Below are positions 1 to 6,588 of a stretch of DNA of 8,803 nucleotides, in pieces. The position numbers were made by a program, and so were the translations under genes. Below the pieces are notes generated by a model, which was not told the origin of the DNA, searched no databases, and worked only from the letters and a program-made list of their open reading frames with translations. Each line of letters starts with the position of its first letter. Position 1 is the first letter of the stretch. This DNA comes from JAGVSR01 sp031413815 (GTDB lineage: Bacteria; Pseudomonadota; Alphaproteobacteria; Rhizobiales; Hyphomicrobiaceae): positions 1-8,803 of the forward strand of contig JANOFU010000020.1 in the NCBI GenBank assembly GCA_031413815.1. The letters are read 5' to 3'.

Positions 1-2100
1 CTGCGTGCCAGACACACCCGCGATGGTGTAGCCGGTGATCGACAAGGCATTACCGTCAACGTCTGTCGCATTGTTGAGGAGATCGCCGGTCGCGCCGTCG
101 GCGACGGTCAGCGTGGTGTCCTCGGTGACGGTGTTGGTCTCGTCGCCATCGACAGGCGGGTCGTTGACCGCCACGACCGTTATCGTGGATGTTGCCGGAT
201 TTGATGGCTGGCCGATGGAATCGATCAACTGGAAGGTCAGCGCGCGGTTGCCGGTCGTCGGCGTATCGCCGGTGTTCTCATAGGTTATGCTGCGGATCAG
301 AGTATCGAAGACCGCTTGCGGCACGACGCCGCCGGCGTTGTTGGTGATGGTGAAGCCCGTGCCAGCCGTGTAGGCGATCGAAAGCGTCGTGCCGCTGATC
401 GTCGTGGTCTGGGTGGAATTGGCATTGAGCGGGAAGCTCAAGCCGTTGATGCGTACGATTTCGGCCGCGCCGTCGAGCGGAGCGGCGGTCGCAATCGTCA
501 AGGTGGTGAGATCGTTCTCAGCATTGTCGTTGGCGTCGGCGAGTGTCGAGCTGGCGACATTGACTGGAGAGCCGTTCTCGGTGAACGTCGCCGCGAAATT
601 CCGGTTCGCATCTGCGACGCTTCCGGTTGAATTGAGATCGATGATCGGTGTCGGGTCTACGGCAAAGCGCAATTCCACGCCATCGCCGCCGCCGCCTTCG
701 ACACCAACGCCGGTCAGCTGGAATGTGAGGGTCGAGAACGTGCCGTTGACTCGGAACGATCCGGCGGCGGTATTCGTGGAGCCATTGGTTCCCGATTCTG
801 TATTCGTCGTGGCAAAAGGCACCACGACGTTGGCGGTCCGTTGAACGGTTGTCGACGTCGTGTCGAAGTGACCGACGCCGGCCAGCTCGGTCAGTGTTGC
901 GCCAGGCGTCGTGACGGTCCAGAGTGAACTGTTAGTGCGCGATTCCTCGACTATGATATTGCCGAAGGCGTCCGTTTGCTGAAAGCCACCGAATCCGCCC
1001 AAGCGATCCAGATGAATGATCGGATTGGTGACGGGGGTTGAGAACGTGATAGTGACCGTGCCCGTGCCGCCATCGGTCGAAGCTTGTGGTAGCGGCAGGC
1101 CGGTCGCGGACTCCGGCGTCGTATCCCAATTGAACACGAAGCCCAGTGACGCGCCGTTTTGAGCGCTGTTAGCAAATGCGGCAATGTTATTCAACGTTGC
1201 GTTGGAAAGACCGGTGAAACTCGTTCCCGCGCCGGCGGTGAAGGTCACGGTCGTCGTGACGCCAGCGGTAGTGTTGCTGGCGGTGTTGGACCCGATCGTC
1301 CACGAGCCCGAGTTGGTCAGCGCCAAGGTGCCGTCCCAATCGCTGGCCGCAAGGCTCTGGGCCTCGACGTCGCCGCTTGTCTTTTCCAGCTCCCAGTCGC
1401 CGCCGAGGCGCGCCGAGCCGGTGTCGTCAACAGAGGCAGCGATATCTGCGCCTGTGGCCTGTGCGAGACGCGAAACGAACGTCTCGCCCACGGCGCCCGC
1501 TGCAACGTTGCAGCCGTAAATGGCAATGTCGCCATCGGCCGACAGTGCAGATCGAATCACTGCAAGTTCATCGGCGTGCTGGCCCGAGATCGAGGATGCA
1601 TTGACGTGCGTGGATCCGAGAACGAGGTCGCCGGCCGAGCCGTGCGAGACGATATGAATGGCGTCGATGTTGGTGCGGCCTGACAGATAGGTCGCGATTT
1701 GCTCTAGACCATCTGACCCGCGATCCAGTACGACCACGTCCGCCCCTGCGGGTGCCGCCTGCGCCAAGAGCCCTGGATCGGTCACCGCGCCGTCGATGAA
1801 GACAATGGTCTGAGACGCAACGGCAGCAGGTGCCGCAGCCGAAACCGCCGCCATCAGATCGAGCGCTCCACCGGCTTCGGGACCTGCCCCGGTTGCCTCA
1901 GGAGCCGGTGCGGGTTGGTTATCCACCACATCAGCCGCCGTCGCCGCAGCTGCCCCATCGAACACCATCCGGCTTTCCAGCGCGCGGTTGGAGCAACTCC
2001 CCATCAAGTTCTGAAAAGGAAGTGCGGGCGCACATGGATTTACTTGCTTGGCTGACTTCAATTTCTGGTTGTTTCCAGCAAGTTTGCGATCGTGGAGCAT
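1..2100 (-). CDS. N-terminal part of a giant DUF4347 / cadherin-like surface adhesin (3' end outside window)
   Basis: This is an open frame of exactly 700 codons that runs off the window edge, so only the N-terminus is seen. The ATG at 2098-2100 is chosen because an AAGAGGG ribosome binding site lies 10 bases upstream. Residues 1-40 are basic and polar, with no hydrophobic signal peptide. Residues 41-51 read LESRMVFDGAA, a motif recurring at the head of large repeat adhesins. An Ala/Pro-rich linker follows. Residues about 98-260 are a DUF4347 domain with His153 in IHIVSHG and Cys197 in IAIYGCN, resembling the His/Cys pair of caspase-like (clan CD) peptidases. Residues about 261-483 are beta-rich and Thr/Gly/Asn-rich, without a family I can name. 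Residues about 485-645 form a cadherin-like unit ending in AVNDPP, and a VCBS/cadherin-like repeat starts at about 646 (TVTEDTTLTV, NNATDVDGNAL). Such proteins are usually thousands of residues long and cell-surface or secreted adhesins. It lies 219 bases downstream of the export-type operon and is probably its cargo (inference). Domain identity is firm; function is inferred. Confidence 0.9.
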   Translation of the reverse strand, partial: MLHDRKLAGNNQKLKSAKQVNPCAPALPFQNLMGSCSNRALESRMVFDGAAAATAADVVDNQPAPAPEATGAGPEAGGALDLMAAVSAAAPAAVASQTIVFIDGAVTDPGLLAQAAPAGADVVVLDRGSDGLEQIATYLSGRTNIDAIHIVSHGSAGDLVLGSTHVNASSISGQHADELAVIRSALSADGDIAIYGCNVAAGAVGETFVSRLAQATGADIAASVDDTGSARLGGDWELEKTSGDVEAQSLAASDWDGTLALTNSGSWTIGSNTASNTTAGVTTTVTFTAGAGTSFTGLSNATLNNIAAFANSAQNGASLGFVFNWDTTPESATGLPLPQASTDGGTGTVTITFSTPVTNPIIHLDRLGGFGGFQQTDAFGNIIVEESRTNSSLWTVTTPGATLTELAGVGHFDTTSTTVQRTANVVVPFATTNTESGTNGSTNTAAGSFRVNGTFSTLTFQLTGVGVEGGGGDGVELRFAVDPTPIIDLNSTGSVADANRNFAATFTENGSPVNVASSTLADANDNAENDLTTLTIATAAPLDGAAEIVRINGLSFPLNANSTQTTTISGTTLSIAYTAGTGFTITNNAGGVVPQAVFDTLIRSITYENTGDTPTTGNRALTFQLIDSIGQPSNPATSTITVVAVNDPPVDGDETNTVTEDTTLTVADGATGDLLNNATDVDGNALSITGYTIAGVSGTQ
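1321..1809 (-). other. DUF4347 domain within the adhesin
   Basis: Residues about 98-260 of the adhesin alternate hydrophobic beta strands and helices. They start at TIVFIDGAVTDPGLL and end at SLAASDWDGTLAL. The two most conserved-looking blocks are a hydrophobic strand ending in SHG (His153) and a hydrophobic strand ending in YGCN (Cys197). That is the arrangement of the catalytic dyad in clan CD cysteine peptidases. DUF4347 is established as an N-terminal domain of large bacterial repeat proteins. Peptidase activity is an inference from the motif layout only. Confidence 0.82.
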
Positions 2101-2110
2101 TTCAACGTTT

Positions 2111-2117
2111 CCCTCTT
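2111..2117 (-). promoter_or_regulatory. Ribosome binding site of the adhesin gene
   Basis: On the minus strand this reads AAGAGGG, 10 bases before the ATG at 2098-2100. The frame stays open upstream for at least 20 codons without another ATG, so this site decides the start. The tolC-like gene uses a very similar AGAGGG site. Confidence 0.6.
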
Positions 2118-2229
2118 GAAGGCATATCAATGGTTGCACATAATGCAATATTTGCCCGCTTAAATTGTATTTAATCGGGGAATCGGAAACGGATGGTTAA
2201 TCCGGCGGTAAATAGTTTCTAGAATTGCG

Positions 2230-2247
2230 GAAATTCCTCAGAATTTC
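2230..2247 (-). repeat. Inverted repeat upstream of the adhesin gene
   Basis: GAAATTC and GAATTTC form a perfect 7-base stem with a 4-base loop. No T-run follows on either strand, so a rho-independent terminator is unlikely. It lies just downstream of the TATAAT-like box and could be an operator or a 5' UTR hairpin. A chance palindrome in AT-rich DNA is also possible. Confidence 0.3.
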
Positions 2248-2319
2248 TCAAAACCTAATTTCTATTATAAGTTGTATTTCATTGATCGAATTGGGCGGAC
2301 ACGACCCCGCAAATTCGCA

Positions 2320-4446
2320 TTAGAATCCGCGTTCACGGACCAGAATTCCGGCTGCCCGCCGCCAGGTCCGGCCAGCCATGCTTTCCCGGGTGCCGTCCAG
2401 AACCACCAGTCCCTTCAAAGACCGGAGCACTGGCACATGACGGGCTTCGGCACTGAGACGAATAGGATAATAACCCGCCGTGGGCACCAGCCCGCGATCG
2501 CGCTTATTGGCGACTGCAATTGGCCCGCCGTGAACGCTGGTTAGCGCCTCAATATCGATGACCGAAACGCCGCTGGCACCAATGTCCGTCACAACGACAC
2601 CGAACGAGGGGTGGGTCAGATCGTCCGGAATAAAGCGACCTTGAGTTCCTGCTTCAATGCGCGACACATCCAACTCCGCAATAAATCCGCGGGCTGCGAG
2701 CGCTGTTGGCTCTCCGACCAATGCCATCGCATCTCTGCGCGCAACGATCCGCCCCGGCGCTAACGATGGGTCGATTGCGAGAACAACCCCCGCCATCGAA
2801 GCTCGAACCGTCAATTGTTGACGCTCGGCTTCCAGTCCCAAGAGTTTGGATTTGAGCGACCGGAATTGACGGTCAAGGACCAGCGCTTGCTCACGATCAA
2901 CAGTATCGGCCGTGAACCTCGCGCGGCGCGTTTCGACTAACGAGAGATTGATCTTGGTATGGCGGATCTCACTCTCAATCTCGTGAGACATCAATTCCAC
3001 CAGCTTGTCGCCCTTTGCGACTTTGGCGCCTTGGGTCGCGTGGACCTCAACAACCTGCGCTGGCCGCACGGGGTAAATCCGGTTGAGGGTCTCGTACTCC
3101 AAGACGGCCGGTACCTCCACGCGGGCCGACCAGGGAACGAAAAAAGCCAGAAGCAGAGCAGTGGCAACGGCCATTGAAATCAAGGAACGCTGCGACGCCA
3201 CGATCTGCTGTCGACGTTTGAGCCATTCTGCACATTCGCTCCACACCGGCCAGAGTATGAAATAGATGATCTCAACCAGAAACAGAATGATGCCGAGTAC
3301 TTTAAAAAACAGGTGGTACACCAGCAGCGCAATGCCCGTGAACAAAATCAGCCGGTAGAGCCACACGGCCCAGGCATAGCCAATCATCAAACGGCGATGC
3401 CGGTCGGAAACCTGCTCAGGTTGTGGGTCGCCCAAACCAAACAAGACTTCGCGCATCTTCCAGCGGCCGAGCGCAAACGAGCGATCAAGGAGATTCTCTA
3501 AGCCCAATGCATCTGCCAGAATGTAATAGCCATCAAACCGCATCAGCGGATTGAGATTCATGGCCACGCTTAGCAGCCAGCTGGTCGTCGCCACCACAAG
3601 CGCGATGCTGCGCAACGGGCCGTCCGCCAGCAGCGCCCACGACAGAGTCGCCAGGCATGCCAATCCAAGTTCGACGATGATCCCGGCGCTCGCCACCGCA
3701 ACCCGCTTGCGGCGGGACGTCAACCGCCAAGCATCTGTCACGTCGGTGTAGAGCATCGGTGCCAGCAGCATAACGGCAACGCCCATCGCCGGAACAGCGC
3801 ACCCATACCGCACCGCCGTGTAGGCGTGCCCCAACTCGTGCAGCGCTTTGACAAAGAACAAAGCAGCCGAGAACCAGACCAAGCCCTCCCACGACAGGAA
3901 ATCACCCGCCGCAGAGATGAATATGTCCCACTGGCGCGACACGAGATAGAGCCCGATGATCCCGCACAGTGCAACCAGCACTGCTGCCACCCGGCTGAAC
4001 AGCGGCTCGACCAACGGCAGCGTGGTGCGCAGGAACCGGTCGGGCCGCACAAGGGGTATGCGAAAAAACAAATAGTTATGCAGCAAACTGGCGATTATTC
4101 CATGCCGCCCGCGTTGCTTCTGGTCCCACAAGGCCGAAGCGCCGCCCGACTGGGGTTGGAGTGTCAAATTATGCCGCATAACAAACGCAATGAGATTTTC
4201 GACGTCGTCTTTGCCGATCGCAAGTTTCTGGATCGCCGCCTCCGCCAAGTCACTCGCAGTCGAGGCCCCCGGCCATAAATCCAAGATGGCGCGGGTGTGC
4301 TGATCAATCTGAAAGTAACGGTGTTGGACGGGATCATACACCAACCACGTTGGCGCCCCGTCAGGACGGGTTGGGCCCGGCAGAAGACGCAAGTCTTCGC
4401 GCAAGGGAACCAATGGGGCTTGGTCGTTCTCTCCGCCCCCGGTCAT
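2320..4446 (-). CDS. PqqD-like / M50 site-2 protease / HlyD adaptor fusion protein
   Basis: This 708-residue inner-membrane protein has three parts. Residues about 13-98 resemble the PqqD winged-helix (RiPP-recognition-element) fold: WLVYDPVQHRYFQIDQHTRAILDLW, with the break here being mine, is followed by helices. Residues about 150-440 are a polytopic M50 domain with roughly eight membrane segments. It has an intact zinc motif HELGH (His203, Glu204, His207) and a second motif NPLMRFDGYY with Asp305 as likely third ligand. Residues about 441-690 are an HlyD-type adaptor: a lipoyl half-motif (VVEVHATQGAKVAKGDKL), a short helical hairpin about 487-547, a second half-motif (VRASMAGVVLAI), then a beta-barrel region. 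The family is annotated as putative peptide zinc metalloprotease, and its substrate is generally unknown. The start ATG overlaps the upstream stop as ATGA, with no clear ribosome binding site, which suggests translational coupling. I infer that it recognises and possibly cleaves or passes on an exported protein, most simply the adjacent adhesin. All expected zinc residues are present. Confidence 0.88.
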   Translation of the reverse strand: MTGGGENDQAPLVPLREDLRLLPGPTRPDGAPTWLVYDPVQHRYFQIDQHTRAILDLWPGASTASDLAEAAIQKLAIGKDDVENLIAFVMRHNLTLQPQSGGASALWDQKQRGRHGIIASLLHNYLFFRIPLVRPDRFLRTTLPLVEPLFSRVAAVLVALCGIIGLYLVSRQWDIFISAAGDFLSWEGLVWFSAALFFVKALHELGHAYTAVRYGCAVPAMGVAVMLLAPMLYTDVTDAWRLTSRRKRVAVASAGIIVELGLACLATLSWALLADGPLRSIALVVATTSWLLSVAMNLNPLMRFDGYYILADALGLENLLDRSFALGRWKMREVLFGLGDPQPEQVSDRHRRLMIGYAWAVWLYRLILFTGIALLVYHLFFKVLGIILFLVEIIYFILWPVWSECAEWLKRRQQIVASQRSLISMAVATALLLAFFVPWSARVEVPAVLEYETLNRIYPVRPAQVVEVHATQGAKVAKGDKLVELMSHEIESEIRHTKINLSLVETRRARFTADTVDREQALVLDRQFRSLKSKLLGLEAERQQLTVRASMAGVVLAIDPSLAPGRIVARRDAMALVGEPTALAARGFIAELDVSRIEAGTQGRFIPDDLTHPSFGVVVTDIGASGVSVIDIEALTSVHGGPIAVANKRDRGLVPTAGYYPIRLSAEARHVPVLRSLKGLVVLDGTRESMAGRTWRRAAGILVRERGF

Positions 4447-5831
4447 GACCCGAAGCGCTGCCGCAAGGCGGTCAATGGCCGGCGGAACAGATAGAACGCC
4501 AGAGGGACTTGGTCTCCGGTCAACTGTGCCGTGCCCCGTGACCCCAGCCGCGGGAAGCCCTCCGCCGCCTCACTCAGGTCCGCCAACACCCGGAAAGCCA
4601 ATACGTCGCCCGCCTGCAATCGCGCTTGATAGTCTGCATGGCGCACCGTGCCGCTGCGGGCATTGAGCGGATCGGCATCGAAGAAGGCTTTAAGCGGTGA
4701 GGGACTTCGAACGCTGATCGCATCTCCTACGGGCACATCAATGCGCAATTCGACAAATTTTGGATCGGCGAGCTCCATAATACGCTCGCCCGTCGCGACC
4801 GGTTTGCCGATGAGGTTGTGCTTATCGGCGTAAACCGCCAGCCCATCGCGCGTGGCCCGGATTCGCGTCTTCTCAAGCAGCTCTTGCGCATAGTCGCGTT
4901 CTGCGATTTTCAAAGCATATTCGGCGCGCGCAATACCGAGTTCATGACGGCCCCGCGGATCGCCAAATGCGAGTTGCGTTGTCTGCAACATGCGCGCGTT
5001 GGCAACGGCCGCCTCGTGTCCGGCAATCTCCAGCCGGTTGCGCAACGCGATATCGTTCAAGCGCACAAGCACATCGCCCGTCTTCACCGGAGCGTTGGCT
5101 TCGACCACGATCTCTTCAATCACACCATCGATGGGCGCGGCCACGAGAAACGATTGACTGGAGCCGACTTCAAATGGGGCGAGAGTCGTCATATGCACGG
5201 GAATGAGCAGCACGAGGCCCGCCAAGACCGCAGCCAAACCTGTGGCTCGCGAGAGCGAGAAACCCGCTGGCCACCACTTGGTCTCCGCAACAAAGGCCCG
5301 CAACGCGTGGGCATAGGTTTCCGCGAGCCGTTCGGGTACGACACGCTCGCCGTCGCTCCATGAGGTTTCGCGCGCCAGCACGAGCCCGCCAATCAGCCGG
5401 CCCCGGCGGCTGAGCATCGGCAACCACAACAAATGGCGGAACGGATATGATGTGAGGCTTGGGTCTGAGTCCGTCTGCGCTGGCCCGGACGACAGGACGT
5501 GGGGTGTCTCAAGCGTGTTCGACTTGCCCGCCCGGCCAGCCAACCGCTCAATGCTCTGCACGAGCGGTGCATTGGGATCGAACGAGGCAAGACTTGAGAC
5601 GGCAGCGACTTTGTAGCCCCGAAGCGACGGCTTCAATGCGAAGGCTTGGCGCGCATTGGCCAGACGCATCAAATCATTCACGGCAAGGGTCAGAAGTTCA
5701 ACTTGACTGGTCGCTTTGCGCGCCGCTTCTTCAGTCTTTAGGAGGGCCAGCAGAGCCGCGGTTGATGCACTCGGATTTTCAACGCCCGCCGGTGGAGCGC
5801 GCGGGGGAACGGATCGCACGGCAGCTGCCAT
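4443..5831 (-). CDS. GAF-like / single-TM / HlyD-family periplasmic adaptor
   Basis: This is a 462-residue protein. Residues 1-20 are Pro/Ala-rich. Residues about 22-185 look like a degenerate GAF domain: a helix (EEAARKATSQVELLTLAVND), a FALKPSLRGYKVAAVSS strand pair, then LLWLPMLSRRGRLIGGLVLARE and a closing helix. One membrane segment follows at about 194-213. The C-terminal half is a membrane-fusion (adaptor) module: lipoyl half-motif VAAPIDGVIEEIVVEANAPVKTGDVL (break mine) at 229-255, a helical hairpin about 262-320, a second half-motif near TRIRATRDGLAVYADK, and a beta-barrel to about 440. The GAF-like part should be cytosolic and the adaptor periplasmic. The ATG directly follows the upstream TGA, and the 3' end overlaps the M50 gene by four bases, so it belongs to the same operon. 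The adaptor call is firm. The GAF call rests on general fold pattern, and no ligand can be named. Confidence 0.85.
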   Translation of the reverse strand: MAAAVRSVPPRAPPAGVENPSASTAALLALLKTEEAARKATSQVELLTLAVNDLMRLANARQAFALKPSLRGYKVAAVSSLASFDPNAPLVQSIERLAGRAGKSNTLETPHVLSSGPAQTDSDPSLTSYPFRHLLWLPMLSRRGRLIGGLVLARETSWSDGERVVPERLAETYAHALRAFVAETKWWPAGFSLSRATGLAAVLAGLVLLIPVHMTTLAPFEVGSSQSFLVAAPIDGVIEEIVVEANAPVKTGDVLVRLNDIALRNRLEIAGHEAAVANARMLQTTQLAFGDPRGRHELGIARAEYALKIAERDYAQELLEKTRIRATRDGLAVYADKHNLIGKPVATGERIMELADPKFVELRIDVPVGDAISVRSPSPLKAFFDADPLNARSGTVRHADYQARLQAGDVLAFRVLADLSEAAEGFPRLGSRGTAQLTGDQVPLAFYLFRRPLTALRQRFGS

Positions 5832-6557
5832 TCAATTGCCCCCGGTGCCAAAGTCGGCCGTGCCACTCATGCCTGACAGAATGGTGGCAGTGGGCGTCAC
5901 AAACTCTCCAGACACTTTGATCGTTTGACTGACCGGATCGACCGCGGCACCAATCCGGGCAACCGCTGCCTTCTCGACTGTTCCCGTTTCGTCGATCTGG
6001 AAGGTGAACGGATGGCCTTGGGTCAACCATCGCAGCCACGCCGATGGCACAATCAACTCGATTTCCGGACTGCTGGTTTCAATCACGGTCATCAGCGGCC
6101 GGCCCGTAACCGGTGTTTCATGCTCATGGATCAACAGTTCAGCAACGCGGCCATCGAATGGGGCCACAATTGAGCATTGCGCGAGACGGACGCTAAGGGC
6201 TGCCAGTTGCGCCGCCGTCTTCTCGACGCGCGCCCGCGACATAGCCACATCGAGCTTGCCGGCGGCTTTATGCGAACTGAGATACGTCGCGTTATCGAAT
6301 GCGATTTCCATTTCGCTGTGCTCAGCCTTTGCCGCGGCATACTCGGCTTCCTGGCGGCGGCAGTCGAATGACACCAGCGTATCGCCCTTCTTGAACGCCT
6401 CGCCCTCCTTGGAGCCGATCCGGGCAACGGCCGCCGCTAATTCGGAAGAAATGCTGGCCTGCATCCGCGGCCGCACGACACCGCGAACGGACTCAGCCGC
6501 CGAAGCCGGACCAGCCAGCAGCACTGTCAGAAAAATAACGTAAGCAAAACCCTTCAT
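5832..6557 (-). CDS. Small periplasmic adaptor (membrane fusion) protein, RND-adaptor type
   Basis: This 241-residue protein has a classical signal peptide (MKGFAYVIFLTVLLAGPASA, cleavage about residue 20-21) and no other membrane segment, so it should be soluble in the periplasm. A lipoyl half-motif at about 36-65 (GSKEGEAFKKGDTLVSFD) is followed by a helical hairpin at about 67-127. The second half-motif is CSIVAPFDGRVAELLIHEHE at 128-147. A short beta-barrel contains DPVSQTIKVSGEF (207-219), matching the D-P-x-[ST]-x-T-[IV] signature of RND-type adaptors. It is shorter than typical RND or HlyD adaptors (about 350-450 residues) and lacks much of the membrane-proximal domain. A GAGGAG ribosome binding site lies 8 bases before the ATG. 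Its stop codon abuts the start of the next gene, and the outer-membrane factor gene ends 31 bases upstream. It probably bridges the inner-membrane adaptors and the TolC-like channel. Confidence 0.87.
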   Translation of the reverse strand: MKGFAYVIFLTVLLAGPASAAESVRGVVRPRMQASISSELAAAVARIGSKEGEAFKKGDTLVSFDCRRQEAEYAAAKAEHSEMEIAFDNATYLSSHKAAGKLDVAMSRARVEKTAAQLAALSVRLAQCSIVAPFDGRVAELLIHEHETPVTGRPLMTVIETSSPEIELIVPSAWLRWLTQGHPFTFQIDETGTVEKAAVARIGAAVDPVSQTIKVSGEFVTPTATILSGMSGTADFGTGGN

Positions 6558-6565
6558 CGGCGAGG

Positions 6566-6571
6566 CTCCTC
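6566..6571 (-). promoter_or_regulatory. Ribosome binding site of the periplasmic adaptor gene
   Basis: On the minus strand this reads GAGGAG, 8 bases before the ATG at 6555-6557. It is the strongest Shine-Dalgarno sequence in the operon and lies in the 31-base gap after the outer-membrane factor stop codon. It supports the chosen start, which also gives a complete signal peptide. Confidence 0.6.
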
Positions 6572-6588
6572 AACTCAGCACCCAGCAG

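Larger units (their letters stand above)
2101..2319 (-). promoter_or_regulatory. AT-rich intergenic region with candidate promoters for the adhesin gene
   Basis: This gap between the M50 fusion gene and the adhesin is much richer in A and T than its surroundings and contains no gene. On the minus strand it holds a perfect -10-like TATAAT (2264-2269) and a TACAAT (2164-2169). Neither has a convincing -35 hexamer at 16-18 bases. A 7-base-stem hairpin lies between them. The composition and -10-like boxes suggest the adhesin has its own promoter in addition to any read-through from the operon, but no single start site can be defended. Confidence 0.4.

Noticed and set aside
316..844. Overlapping plus-strand open frames opposite the adhesin
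   Set aside because: They are low-complexity products of antisense reading of Thr/Ala/Gly-rich repeat sequence; the minus-strand frame has domains and continues unbroken for 700 codons.
1987..2100. LMGSC near residue 36 of the adhesin as a lipobox
   Set aside because: No hydrophobic signal core precedes it and the -3 residue is Met; the N-terminus is polar and basic.
2230..2247. Hairpin as a terminator of the export operon
   Set aside because: No T-run follows it on the minus strand and it lies about 75 bases past the stop within a promoter-like tract.
3533..4052. Minus-strand open frames in another frame inside the M50 fusion
   Set aside because: Cys/Arg/Trp-rich shadow translations with no motif; the real frame carries HELGH and membrane segments.
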